The notes under the pieces were generated by a model. It saw nothing but the letters and a program-made list of their open reading frames with translations, had not been told where the DNA came from and searched no databases. Below, in pieces: positions 22,201 to 31,289 of a stretch of DNA of 64,000 nucleotides. Position 1 is the stretch's first letter; each line of letters begins with the position of its first letter. The position numbers and the translations under genes are program-made. Origin of the DNA: Lineus longissimus (lineage: Eukaryota > Nemertea > Pilidiophora > Heteronemertea > Lineidae); contig NC_088308.1 in assembly GCF_910592395.1 (NCBI RefSeq), positions 16,259,501-16,323,500 on the forward strand, read 5' to 3'.

Positions 22201-23034
22201 TCATAAATTTTTATGATTTGAAATGGAATAAAAGTTTAGTACAACCTCCCTTAGTGGACACCTCTCTATTAAGGACACCCTCTCTATTAAGGACAGTACT
22301 TTTGGTCCCAAATTGATTGTTTCTATTCAATTTGTCCTCCCTAATCAGGACACCTCTCTATTAAAGACAGCACTTGTCAGTCCCCAGGGTGCCCTCAATA
22401 GAGAGTTTCTACTGTATGTTTTGTTGCAAATTAGGAGGAAGAAAATGTGCATCCTTTAATGATTGATAACTCTTAAGGTCAAAAACACGCTTTTGATTGC
22501 ACATTTGAATTTTATCGATAAACACCCCAGAAAACCAGTAAGATCTTCAACCTGAAGTATTTAAATGCAACCCATGCCAGCATGGTATGACTAGGATAAG
22601 CAGATATCACTTTCTCACGGTTTTAGTGACATGGGAATAGGGAATGCACGTACATAAACTCGTACAAGAGAAAGCAAGTGTGCAGGTCTATTAGGATGTT
22701 CACTGATTTCTGTACAGCTCCCTGCCATTGGCATTTCATTCTTGAAATAAAACTCGTCTGTTCCAGTCTCGACCCTATGCAGGAAGTGGATGCATTGCAT
22801 GACCGTCTTGGCGGCCTGGAGGAGAGGTTGGACATCCAAGGGAACCAACTGATAGAGCTCATCTCTCTCATGCGGACCATCATTGAGGGTAAAGGGTCCG
22901 ATAGGGAGACTGGGAGGACTCATAGTGATAGGTCAGGAGGGTCAGAACACAGGGAAATGATTAAGATGCCTGAGCGCCGTGATCTAGACAGAAAAGGGCA
23001 TCCACGCATTGAGATCAGAGACCCAGGATTTTGA
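8987..23034 (+). CDS. TRPM-family cation channel, 3' eleven exons
   Basis: Joined exons 8987-9212, 9890-10026, 10517-10721, 12654-12797, 13427-13681, 13928-14102, 15046-15208, 18726-18916, 21111-21243, 22002-22121 and 22767-23034 stay in phase and encode about 671 residues ending at TGA 23032-23034. All introns are GT-AG. The order matches a TRPM C-terminal half: pre-S1 helices; S1 ([11 protein letters not shown]); S2; S3-S4; S5 ([15 protein letters not shown]); pore helix and filter PYWQMYGE; S6 ([15 protein letters not shown]); TRP helix with VW and RPAL; then a coiled coil. The YGE filter is like the TRPM1/3/6/7 group and implies a plasma-membrane, divalent-permeable tetramer. No kinase or NUDT enzyme follows the coiled coil, as in TRPM1/TRPM3. 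Acidic runs [14 protein letters not shown] before the transmembrane region and KDDDDDDD after the TRP helix are unusual. The N-terminal TRPM homology region lies outside the window. The subfamily is inferred. Confidence 0.9.
9890..10026 (+). CDS. TRPM exon B (hydrophobic pre-S1/S1 segment)
   Basis: Encodes [16 protein letters not shown], a strongly hydrophobic helix, then a soluble loop. Phase 0 in and phase 2 out; acceptor TCTTTCAG, donor AGCAG|GTGAGC. Confidence 0.85.
10078..10325 (+). mobile_element. tRNA-derived SINE in TRPM intron
   Basis: An A-box-like TAGTGGTCAGAGC is followed by a degenerate B-box-like part. Next comes a body with GTCCTTGAGCATGACACTTC and GAGACATAAAGCCGAGG, which resembles conserved central domains of metazoan tRNA-derived SINEs. 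There is no intact tRNA fold. The ends are approximate. Confidence 0.5.
10517..10721 (+). CDS. TRPM exon C (acidic linker and start of S1-S2)
   Basis: Starts at a weak acceptor (TTTGAAG|T) that restores the codon split by exon B. It encodes an acidic stretch of about 14 residues, then [11 protein letters not shown], the conserved YxAPxxKF region. Donor TCA|GTAAGT. Confidence 0.8.
11656..12500 (+). mobile_element. Diverged hairpin-type repeat (AGCTCA family)
   Basis: Starts with the hairpin AGCTCAGCTGACAAGCTGAGCT, then a GTCT/GTCC microsatellite, then CCACCAGGGGGCAAAA and AAGGTCA modules. It ends near GCCAGGCCCTGGGGCC. This is the layout of the three younger copies at 16108, 19604 and 41614, but with strong divergence. 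A tRNA-like GGGTTCCAATCCC plus poly-T near 12085-12122 may be a separate small insertion. Confidence 0.55.
12654..12797 (+). CDS. TRPM exon D (transmembrane segment and cytosolic loop)
   Basis: Exactly 48 codons, phase 0 on both sides, starting [13 protein letters not shown]. Acceptor CTATTTCAG, donor CAA|GTAGGT. Confidence 0.87.
12824..13141 (+). repeat. 159-bp tandem duplication
   Basis: GGGAATACACCTTTGTC begins at 12824 and again at 12983. The two 159-bp units look almost identical (one difference noticed), so the duplication is recent. It copies host flank plus the left end of the MITE. Confidence 0.88.
12854..13190 (+). mobile_element. CAGTAGAACCTC MITE with internal duplication
   Basis: Begins CAGTAGAACCTCTCTATTAA and ends GGTTCTACTG. 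It is flanked on both sides by TA (12852-12853 and 13191-13192), as expected for a Tc1/mariner or pogo-like element. It is non-coding and related to copies at 22238, 24775 and 43847. Confidence 0.75.
13427..13681 (+). CDS. TRPM exon E (S3-S4)
   Basis: 85 codons, phase 0. [24 protein letters not shown] and [10 protein letters not shown] match the S3-S4 and linker region of TRPM channels. Acceptor CTCTTTCAG, donor ATG|GTAAGG. Confidence 0.9.
13928..14102 (+). CDS. TRPM exon F (S5, pore helix, selectivity filter)
   Basis: Encodes S5 and the pore loop ending in PYWQMYGEL. The Glu after YG is the position that controls divalent permeation in the TRPM6/7-type pore. Acceptor ACTTGCAG, donor GAAG|GTGAGT. 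Confidence 0.92.
14180..14400 (-). mobile_element. tRNA-derived SINE, minus strand
   Basis: Read on the minus strand, GGTTCTGGGTTCGATTCC is a clear B box. An A-box-like TGGCACTGTGG lies upstream and a body ending in CAGGTTTCCTCCTACC downstream. Extent is approximate. Confidence 0.5.
15046..15208 (+). CDS. TRPM exon G (outer pore and S6)
   Basis: Encodes an outer-pore loop with two cysteines (TTCSRN and AQCPEAN) that could form the disulfide seen in related TRPMs, then S6 with LLNLLIAMF. Acceptor CTTCCCCAG, donor TTCAG|GTAAAG. Confidence 0.92.
16108..17277 (-). mobile_element. Helentron-like hairpin/GTC repeat, copy A
   Basis: Starts with the hairpin AGCTCACCTC...GAGGTGAGCT, continues with a long GTC trinucleotide run (about 16150-16236), then three modules of about 300 bp. 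Each module has GGCACGTTTCTTAACTG, CACCAGGGGGC and AAGGTCACAGAGGTC. It ends in the palindrome GGCCCTGGCC and ATTTCATT. Comparison with the unoccupied MITE at 23668 gives 1170 bp inserted in a T-rich site with no target duplication. On the minus strand the hairpin is at the 3' end, as in Helitron2/Helentron-associated elements; that family assignment is inference. Confidence 0.7.
16149..16237 (+). repeat. (GTC)n microsatellite
   Basis: About 28 uninterrupted trinucleotide units inside hairpin repeat copy A. Copies B and C have far fewer at the same place. Confidence 0.95.
17558..17963 (+). repeat. 203-bp tandem duplication in TRPM intron
   Basis: AACAGGTTCACTGATAAGAC starts near 17558 and again at 17761. 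The two 203-bp units differ at a handful of positions. They are non-coding. Confidence 0.85.
18055..18272 (+). repeat. Interspersed repeat, inverted partner at 39750
   Basis: Matches the reverse complement of about 39750-39972 over roughly 215 bp with divergence. Shared landmarks are GCTTTCAGTGC, GAACACCT and GGAGACTACC. Type unknown; it could be a SINE or MITE fragment. Confidence 0.6.
18726..18916 (+). CDS. TRPM exon H (TRP helix)
   Basis: Encodes [19 protein letters not shown], then [17 protein letters not shown], the TRP-box region just after S6. It is separated from exon G by a 3.5-kb intron enlarged by repeats. Acceptor CTATTTCAG, donor TTCA|GTAAGT. Confidence 0.92.
19451..20952 (+). 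mobile_element. Foldback-like element hosting hairpin repeat copy B
   Basis: About 70 bp at 19451-19520 (with TCTAGTAGTAAATACTTTT) is complementary to 20883-20952 (with AAAAGTATTTACTACTAGAA). The two form long inverted repeats around copy B. The original element was probably only about 400 bp. Confidence 0.6.
19604..20698 (-). mobile_element. Helentron-like hairpin/GTC repeat, copy B
   Basis: Nearly identical to copy A over its length, with the same hairpin start and ATTTCATT end. It has only a few GTC/CGTCC units and a small deletion near 20463. Confidence 0.75.
21111..21243 (+). CDS. TRPM exon I (post-TRP helices)
   Basis: Encodes a charged helical segment ([20 protein letters not shown]), like the stretch that leads to the TRPM coiled coil. 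Acceptor CTTTTGCAG, donor GATAG|GTAAGT. Confidence 0.85.
22002..22121 (+). CDS. TRPM exon J (helix with poly-Asp run)
   Basis: Encodes [14 protein letters not shown], then a run of seven Asp followed by lysines. The GAT/GAC run is a short coding microsatellite. Acceptor CTTTCAG, donor ATGAG|GTATGC. Confidence 0.82.
22238..22414 (+). mobile_element. CAGTAGAACCTC MITE, degenerate copy
   Basis: Inverted ends AGTACAACCTCCC and GAGTTTCTACTG, with internal ACCTCTCTATTAAGGACA motifs. It lies in the intron between TRPM exons J and K. Confidence 0.65.
22767..23034 (+). CDS. TRPM exon K (coiled coil, C terminus)
   Basis: Begins [20 protein letters not shown], a heptad-like coiled coil expected to tetramerise the channel. 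It ends in an Arg/Glu-rich tail and TGA at 23032-23034. Nothing like a kinase or NUDT domain follows. Acceptor CTGTTCCAG. Confidence 0.85.
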
Positions 23035-24208
23035 AAACCATCAGAGTGTGGTTGTATTCCATTCAGTGATAGCCAAAGCTTAGCAAAGGTTGCTGTGATT
23101 ATATTAGTATCAGGCCTTTCAATTACATACATTTCTCATGACCACACTCAAATTTAGGGGATGCAGTGCTTAAAATTTAAAAAATCAAAGAAAATATCTA
23201 TAATTTTTTCATTAGCTAAAACATTATTTTAGATAAATCACTTGTTTGAAGCATTTTTTCAACTAAAAACCCCCAAGTTTGTCGCGAATGCCATAAAGTA
23301 TCATAAGAAGTCATGAAAGTGAACAAAATACATGCAACTCTTGGCAAGAAAAAGGTCAGTTTACCGACTAGTGCCTTTAATCACAACATAAAAACAATAT
23401 GCCCGAATTAGCCAAAGAAAGAGTGCCCTCATTTGTGAAAAAAATAGTTGTGACCAAAATTATCCAATTGAAAGGCCCGAGAATGTCCGTCCATTTAAAG
23501 GTTGCTTGTACCATTTTGCTATAACCAAACTGATTGCTGCTGGACTGTTGTCAGTAACTGGGATATTATAATTACTTAACCTATGTTTGGATATCTGTAT
23601 TTAAAAGACACTTCAAGAATTCTTCTTGTCTACTCTAGTCCATTTGACAAACACTTAAGATAGTGTGTTAAAGGGGTACACCGTTCATAATTACTTGTGG
23701 TCCAGTTAAATAGAAATCCACTAATACACAATGCCGTAGTGCAGTTATTATGAATACAAATTTGTTTAAACTTGGTATTCATAGTATTTGTATATCAGTC
23801 TACACAACGGCAATGTTGAAATTTATATTTAGTACGTATTTTCGCAATTTGACATTTTAAAATTCAATTACAAATTCAAAATTTTTAACGAACAGCGTAC
23901 GCCTTTAAAGGCCATAACTCCAGGTTTTTTGCCATTTTCTGCTGTAAGACGATTTCAAAAGTGTACCTAACACTTTATACAATACAGAAAACCAAATGCA
24001 ATTAGCTCCATCCATTTTGAAGATATAGCCAATTATGTGTTTGACAACTTGATTACCTAATCAGGCTAGCAACTGGCTTGTTAGAGCCAGGCGGCGGGTT
24101 CAGCAAAAGTTGTGATGTAGATCAGGCTATCTGTACATGTCATGCAATCATAAAAGCAGGAGGCCTTAATTAATTATGCACACCTGGAAGAAATGTGTTT
24201 CATTCACT
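23035..24208 (+). other. TRPM 3' flank
   Basis: Presumed 3' UTR and intergenic DNA, AT-rich. The only recognised object is the TTAA MITE at 23668-23908. No confident polyadenylation signal was picked. Confidence 0.5.
23668..23908 (+). mobile_element. TTAA-flanked MITE, intact copy 2
   Basis: Bounded by TTAA on both sides. Inverted ends AAGGGGTACACCGTTC and GAACAGCGTACGCCTT pair with three mismatches. TTAA flanks suggest a piggyBac- or Kolobok-type parent. It serves as the empty site for hairpin repeat copy A. Confidence 0.72.
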
Positions 24209-24529
24209 ATGGTGTATTGTGTGGCTCCGAATTGTGTCAAGGATAGCACAAAGAACAATCGAATGACGGATGGGACCCATTTTCATTAATTTCCAAAGCC
24301 AGTTGAACGAGAGGGGAGGAAGCTGTGGATTCGAAAGTGCAAACGTTTGGAGTGTTGGAAGCCTGGGCCTTCGACCAAACTTTGCAGTGATCACTTTATC
24401 GATACGGATTATCACATGAAGCCGGATATCTGCATCCAACTGAATATTAAATGCCACTTGTTAAAAACAGCTGTTCCATCTGTATTCGATTTGACCAACC
24501 CCACTTCCTCATCACTTTCGTCCGAATGA
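24209..24529 (+). pseudogene. THAP-domain protein fragment with one nonsense codon
   Basis: The frame starts MVYCVAPNCVKDSTK and continues past an in-frame TAA at 24287-24289 into FPKPVE, RKLWIRKC and STKLCSDHF. The C-x4-C spacing, the FP after the first histidines and the later C-x2-H are the C2CH layout of a THAP DNA-binding zinc finger. The stop falls just before the conserved FPK, and there is no frameshift. THAP domains occur in host transcription factors and in P-element-type transposases; nothing further downstream decides between them. A pseudogene is likeliest, although a sequencing error would give a complete domain. Confidence 0.72.
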
Positions 24530-25358
24530 TCATTCTCATTATGATCTAGTGATATTGATGGCTCGAACATGTACGGCTCAACGTTTTTTTTAACCCTCAA
24601 CATATTTCATGAGTATCAAGCATGTTTTCAAACCTAGATATATGGCCTTTAAGGAGCTCAGTTTCAAACCAAAACCTTTTGCTGTTCTAACTTGGTTTAG
24701 AATCTACATTGTATGTCTTGATGACCTAACATACCGTCATGTAAAGACATTTCAAGGCCTTTATATACATGAACAGCAGAACCTCTCTTAGCGGACACCT
24801 CTCTATTAAGGACAAAAGTTTTGGTCCAAAAAAAATGGTTGTTTCCATTCAATTTGATCTCTCTAATCAGGACACCTCTCTATTAAGGACAGCACTTGTC
24901 AGTCCTGAGGGTGTCCTTAATAGAGAGGTTCTACTGTACATGTATGTATGCGATGCTAAGAACATTGTCTAGAGAATGAGCAGGTCTCATTATCATTACA
25001 CTTTCTACCTCTGTTTTTACCGCTTCGTAGTAATACCTGATACCCTTGCCTTGTTCATTTCAACATTTTCAGTGCCAAGTGACGTCTTGTCACTTTCCTT
25101 GGCACAATTCAATGTAGATCTACGTCGTTTTTTCTCGCCCTTCTGACCTCTCTTCCAGCTGCTTATCTGTATTTCAAAGGCTGAACCCTAAAAATAACAC
25201 AATCACCATCTTCGGGCAGAGTAAGCGACCGACTAAATATCTTTGTTTATATTCGTTGAAAAGCATTCGGGGAATCTTTTTTTGGGGGAAAGGGTATCAT
25301 TTTCGGTTTTTCCCCTTTTCTACCATACATGCAGCTCAGATAGAGAGAAATGTTTTCT
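24530..25358 (+). other. Intergenic, one MITE
   Basis: Nothing coding is seen. Only the MITE at 24775-24936 is recognisable. Confidence 0.5.
24775..24936 (+). mobile_element. CAGTAGAACCTC MITE
   Basis: Ends CAGCAGAACCTCTCTTAG and GAGAGGTTCTACTG, with TA after the right end. Short, non-coding and palindromic at its ends. Confidence 0.72.
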
Positions 25359-26690
25359 ACTTTTTGGCTCAACATCTAGGTGAGTCTATACAATACCGCA
25401 GTGTCTGTCGTCCGTCGTCGTTGTGCCACTATTTCAAAAATAGTGGCACGTTTCTTAACCGCTAGGGCTATGAACTTGAATTTTGTACACAGGACCTCAG
25501 GTCAGGCAAACTCTGACAGTGAATTTAAGTCCAATCTGATTCTTAACTTGGCCACCAGGGGGCCAGAAGTGGAAACCTAAAAAGTGTGATATCTCTCTTA
25601 TGATTGACCCGTTTTCGATAAAATTTTGATGGTAGGTACTCCTAGCAAGTGTACATCACATATCGTACGGGTTTTTGATTTGACCTAGTTTTCAAGGTCA
25701 GAGAGGTCAAATGGTGTAAATTGGCCGTTTGAATGTAACTATGGCACGTTTCTTAACTGCTAAAGCTATGAACTTGAATTTTGTACACATGACTCCCTTT
25801 GTCATATAACTGCAGACACCGAATTTCGGTCTGATCTTATTCTTGACTTGGCCACCAGGGGGCCAAAACTAAAAAAGGTTAAAATAAGGTCAATATATTG
25901 CTAATCAGCGACTTGTTTTCGATGACATTTTTATGGTAGGTACTCCTAGCAAGGATACATCACAGATCCAATGGGTTTTTGATTTCACCTAATTTTCATG
26001 GTCACAGAGGTCAAATGGTGTAAATTGGCCGTTAGGGTGTAACTATGACATGTTTCTTAACCGCTAAAGCTATGAACTTGAAATTTAGTACACATAACTC
26101 CCTATGTCATGTAACCTCTGACAATGAATTTCGGTCCGATCCGATTCTTGACTTGGCCACCAGGGGGCCAGAAGTGGAAAACTAAAAAGTGTGATATCTC
26201 TCTTACGAGTGACTGGTTTTCGATAAAATTTTGATGGTAGGTTCTCCTAGCAAGGATACATCACATATCATACAGGTTTTTGATTTGTCCAAATTTTCAA
26301 GGTCACAGAGGTCAAATGGCGTAAATTGGTCATTTGAATGTAACTATGGCACGTTTCTTAACCACAAAGCTATGAACTTGAAATTTGGTACACATGACTC
26401 CCTACGTTATGTTACCTCGGACACTGAATTTCGATCCAATCTCATTCTCGACTTGTCCACCATGAGGCCAAAACTAAAAAAGGGAAAAAGTGCAATATCT
26501 CCCTTATTAGTGACTTGTTTTCGATGATATTTGTATGGTAGTTACTCCAAGCAACTATACATCACATGTCTTACCTACTTTGGTTTGACCTGTATACTAT
26601 ACATGTAGCATGTTTCTTAACCAGGATGAATTCCTAACCACCAAATATCTATACGGTGATTACAATGGCCCTTGGCCATTTGTTTTATTA
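25359..26690 (-). mobile_element. Hairpin-repeat relative with four modules
   Basis: Starts near GGCTCAACATCTAGGTGAGTC, then GTCGTCCGTCGTC, then four modules of about 300 bp. Each module has GCACGTTTCTTAACCG, TTGGCCACCAGGGGGCCA and AAGGTCACAGAGGTCAAATG. It ends at CAATGGCCCTTGGCCATTTG. Same architecture as copies A-C but a different, older subfamily. Confidence 0.6.
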
Positions 26691-26947
26691 GCAGGCTCTA
26701 GTCTTGAGAAACTATTGCGTAAAACCTAATGCAGCTGTCTTTGATTACAAGGGGGAAGGGGGTCTGTTTTTGGTGAAATACCAAGCCCTGCAGAATTTTG
26801 CTAAATTATCCCTTGGCTCTGAAAGTGTTAAAACCAGTGTCTCGGGCAAGAAATAAATCTAAAGCAAGAAGAAGTGCTAATGGCCCTTTGATTGGCAGGA
26901 CCTGATGACTTTGAAATTCTAAAAGGGATGTGAATGATTGATAACTC

Positions 26948-27356
26948 TTAAAGGGGTACTATAGGCAGGAGCAGGGGGTTAAATTTGCCATCTTCAGGGG
27001 ACTTTAATATATACACAGTAACGACACAAGATCATGTTTGATTCAGCGCTAGATATATTCCTTGTACAAGTGTGAATAGTTTTGACGTACTGTGAGATGG
27101 GAGAGGGCCCTATTGGCAACTCTGTGCAAGTTTATCTTGCCTACCTAGCTGCTGCCTATACACCTTTCCAGAAATGGGGCGCTGAGTGTCCGAAATAGTG
27201 ATGTCATAATGGGAAACTAAGCCTTATGGTGGAGGGACAAAGGAGATAGTCATGGTTGACCAACACACTTGAATGTCTTTGATGACGGACAAGGGGGAAA
27301 AAGTTAGTTCCAATGCAAGCCACCAATTTCAGGAAGCATGTATAGTGTCCCTTTAA
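26948..27356 (+). mobile_element. TTAA-flanked MITE, second family
   Basis: TTAA at 26948-26951 and 27353-27356. Inverted ends AAGGGGTACTATA and TATAGTGTCCCTT differ at two positions. About 400 bp, non-coding. Confidence 0.6.
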
Positions 27357-27971
27357 AGAAGTCTCTTACTCAATATAAGTAGATTTTTGAATATTATGTA
27401 ACAACGTGTATCAATTTGCAAATCAATTTGCAAATCAATTTGTACACCAGTTTTAAAGTTTTAAAATCAATTTTGCATATTTCTGAAAAAAATAAATAGC
27501 TGAATCCTGTGTAAATTAGGGCCGTCCAGAACAACATATATTCAGGTCACATGATACTGTGATAGTTTGACAAGTTTTTGTTGTCCATACACCATGTTTA
27601 CTGAGTTCAAATCCATTTGACCTGGGGTTTGCAAACTTTAAACCAAATCAGTTGGAAACACATGTCATTGTCACATTATGAATTTTTCGTAGTGTTTTCT
27701 TAATTTATAGGAAGTAGTATATTTTTAGAGTTTAGGTTTTAATACTGTCAGTATTATCATTATACATGTTATATCACAATTGCAGCAAAATTATATCGAG
27801 TCTTTGAAATAGGTCTATAATATTTTGGGTTTGCCCTTGGTGTTATAAACCTATGCATTCTGTCCACATGATCTGTCTTGTTTCCACAACGTTCCCGTCT
27901 TTATGGCATGTTGTGGTGTACGACATATCTTGCAATCTTAACGGTAGAGGCGCCGATTTTGTTCCTTACAG

Positions 27972-28066
27972 CACCTCTATAGGGTGGCCCAGAACTATTT
28001 TCCCTTGCACGATAGAATTCGTTTGTGTATCCATTGTGTGAGGGAAAATAATTCTGGGCACCCTGT
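27972..28066 (+). mobile_element. Hairpin MITE (mariner-like ends)
   Basis: AGGGTGGCCCAGAACTATTT pairs with AAATAATTCTGGGCACCCT, leaving a short loop. This is a typical miniature inverted-repeat element; family uncertain. Confidence 0.65.
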
Positions 28067-28108
28067 AGTACTAGTAAGTAGCCACCATCTTTAAAAGCAG
28101 TACCATGG

Positions 28109-28314
28109 TGTGGATCGACGCATGGGATTTGGAATCCCAATCAACTCAGAATTCTTGATACACTCTCGAGACGACTGGAAAAAAACACAGCATTGGAAAA
28201 AATAAATTTATTCTCGGCTCTGACATTCGCTCTCCGTGACTCGCTAAAGTGTCCAACGTCCAACAGAGGGCACCACTGAGTCATGACAGATTTAAGGGCG
28301 GGATGGCACGAACA
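28109..28314 (-). repeat. Element 3 3' LTR
   Basis: 206 bp, starting TGTTCGTGCCATCCC and ending GATCCACA on the minus strand. It is free of the MITE and so shows the empty target site of 35232-35967. Confidence 0.92.
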
Positions 28315-28331
28315 TACTCCCCCCCCCTCCG
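28315..28331 (-). other. Element 3 polypurine tract
   Basis: On the minus strand GGAGGGGGGGGAGTA directly precedes the 3' LTR, the normal plus-strand primer position. Confidence 0.8.
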
Positions 28332-29117
28332 ATGGTCTAAGGATCGCGAAGACCATCTAATCCATACGTTCCATTGCGCTCGAACAGTCCAATACCGTAT
28401 TTGGTACAAAGTAAAATGTCACTCAAAAAACAATGAAAGTGTCTGCCACAACTTACACTGGCATTGAAGTCCAATTACTGTCCTTGCATCAATCTACATT
28501 CACAAGTCCAGAAACCGCGAAAAGATTGTATAGAATCCGATATGCACAAAAAAACACCATGTCTCGACCGAAGTATTTTTGGCAAACCAAGATGAGCTGT
28601 GCGCAGAAAAATTGCCCATGGCAGAAATATTGTATAAGTTTTGGACCCATACAAACAACGAAACCAGACACCCAGAAAGCTACCCTCTAAACATAATAGC
28701 AACACAGCTCCCGCTTGGGATACCGCCATGCAAGATCCGATATGAACAAAAGCACTATAGAAACGCATCTCCGATATCCGATAACTGAATTTTGCACGAT
28801 TCACTGAATCAATTAACCCTTAACTACACTGGGTTTGAATAATTGATATTCAAGCACTATTCTGTAGCAAACCTGGAGGAGGCCAAATACTACCAGAAGT
28901 TAGCAAATTAAAAAAACCATTTAGTGTGATGTCCAGATTAAAACACCTCGGTAGCGATTAACTAAAATAGTGATGGCCTTTACCAAGTGAGCCCATGAAA
29001 TGTACTGAAAACTAATCACATTCTCGATCGAATTACTGAATCCAACAACGAACAACGAACGAAGAGTTTCGCACAGAGTATGAGTCCGTCCTCCTCAATG
29101 TCCTTATCAGCAACCGT

Positions 29118-30230
29118 CTACATGCTTTCCTCAAGCAGACAAAGCTTGTGAACTGGACGTTTTAGAAAGGAATCTCCACGTTTCATTTCCACGAAACGAA
29201 CATGACCATCATCTCCCGGGAAGACCTGCGTGATTCTGCCCATTGGCCAATGGCCCCGAACCTTGTCGTCATCCGACACCAGTACCAGATCTCCAATCTT
29301 GGTATTTCGTTGCGCTAAATGCCACTTCGCTCTTTCTTGCAGGGTAGCCATGTACTCGGGTACGACTCTTCTCCAGAAGTGGTTTGCCAAAAGCTGGACG
29401 TGATGGCACTTCCGATGGTGATACTGATCTGTGTCCTCAAAATCTCCTGGAGATATGGCAGGTCTCTGAATCAGGAAGTGCGCGGGTGTCAGCACCTCCT
29501 CATCCTCGCTGTCTTCGCTGGTTCTGCACAACGGCCGACGTTTGGTAGTACTTCTACCACTTTTGGTCAGCATCGGCCAAAAAAAGTCAACACCAGAACG
29601 TGTGAACGGGGCATCATACACCCTCGGCCTGTAGTCTGGGAGTTTCGCCATCATTTGCGTCATCATTTGCATGTCGCTTGCGGCATCCAATGCAAGCTCT
29701 AAGTACCTTCTTTACGAGGGTATGGGCTCTGCAAATCCAGAACTCTTCTCTCAACTTGGCGAGTACGTGCTCTTGACTGGCATGACCAACAGCATCATTG
29801 AAATAACGAACCAGCACGTCCGCTACGTGATCATTGCTTGGCAGTATTATCAGAAATTTACTGTCAAAGGACATCGGTGCTTTTGCCAATCTTCCTCCAA
29901 CACGACCAACACAGGGTTCAGTCGATGCAACTGACTTTTTGCTTTGATTCTTCCCGTCTGTTGGATGCTGTCAATTTCTTCAGCAAACGCAACTGCCTGC
30001 ACCAACTTTACAACCGTGAGTTTCACTTCAACCAATTCCTGGACCGTGATTTCTCGAATAACTGAAGACTTGTCTCTCAGATATCTGCAGAACTTTGTCA
30101 GAATCACCACAGCTCTCAGCAATCTGGTCCATGATGAGTATCTCTGCAGAATATTCTCGACTGACGGTGCTGCTGTAGCAGCCGTCCCAATAAACTTCTC
30201 TTCCTTGATCTCCGAATCATCGCCAGGCAA
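29118..30230 (-). pseudogene. Element 3 integrase remnants, catalytic core deleted
   Basis: 29614-29889 holds the N-terminal zinc finger part (GHASQEHVLAKLREEFWI, then CIGCRKR). The 29118-29690 frame begins with the start of the core (SGVDFFWPML) but jumps at once to the DUF5641 C terminus (LTPAHFLI, HFWRRVVPEY, PVHKLCLLEES). About 150-200 residues of the DDE core are absent, so the product could not integrate DNA. A weakly assignable Pol stretch lies at 29850-30230. Confidence 0.78.
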
Positions 30231-30293
30231 ACACGGTACAGCGGCATCTGGTCAGCAATCTTCCGTTTTCCAGAGAAAGTCCGGCCCATGAAA

Positions 30294-31229
30294 CTATTGT
30301 TTCGACTCCAAGAACTTCTCGACTGATTTTCCCCTAGACGCCATGTCTGCAGGGTTCAATACTCCTGGTATATGCCGCCACTGCCTTGGCGTCGTCGAGT
30401 CCCGTATTTCACTGACGCGATTGGCCACATATGTCTTGAAGCGCCTGTTCTCACTCTGCACGTACTGAAGTGTGATCTTCGAGTCTTTCCAGTAATACCT
30501 GTCACTAATAGGTTGGTCGAGCTCTCTTCGTAGAAGGGTGTCTACTCTCACAGCAATCACAGCTGCCTGCAATTCCAGGCGTGGAATTGAGACATACTAG
30601 CTTGGCGCGCATCTGGACTTGGCCATCACAAAGGCACATTCGATGACGCCAGTTTCGTAGATCTTCCTTATGTAACTTATTATCCCATATCCAACTTCGC
30701 TCGCATCAGCAAAATGATGTAGTTCATAACGTCCTTCCGCTTCCGATGTGAAGTATCACCTTGGCACTGCAATCTTAGTAAGATCTGGCAGACTTCGCTT
30801 CCACGTTTCCCAGGCTGTCTTCAATTCGTCTGGAAGCTCATCATCCCAAGTCAGCCCAGACTTACAACTCAGCTATAGGATACGCTTGGCGACCAATGTC
30901 ACCGGAGCCACCAGACCCAAAGGATCATAGATAGCACTCACAGCTGAGAGACACTCCCGTCGAGTGTTAGCCTTCTCGGCACCTTTGTCAATTCCTGTGA
31001 CCTGTTGGCCCAAGGTGTCATCGTCAACATTCCATCTAGCACCCAAAGCTCTCTCAGTAGTTGGCGAGTTCAAGTCAAGATCCACAACTCCTGTTGCACG
31101 GACATTTCCCGGCAAGGCTTTCATCACTTCAGGCGAATTGGAGACAAATTTCACCAACTCCATCCTTCCTGCAGCTACCAGAGCAATTAAGCTCAATGAT
31201 AGCACAATTGCAACTGCGACTGTAGCCAA
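30294..31229 (-). pseudogene. Element 3 reverse transcriptase 3' part and RNase H fragments
   Basis: 30873-31229 includes AVSAIYDPLGLVAPVTLVAK, the Pao A17 signature. Just upstream, in the same frame, is the RT motif C CYVDDW (about 31250). 30294-30572 carries RNase H parts (YYWKDSKITLQY, PGVLNPADMASRG). Frameshifts separate the pieces. Confidence 0.8.
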
Positions 31230-31289
31230 TGACCACAGCCAGTCATCTACATAGCACCTCCGGTGAACAGCTTCAGCAACTCTACTGTC

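Larger units (their letters stand above)
26691..28103 (+). other. Intergenic with two small MITEs
   Basis: No gene seen. It holds the TTAA MITE at 26948-27356 and a 95-bp hairpin MITE at 27972-28066. Confidence 0.5.
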
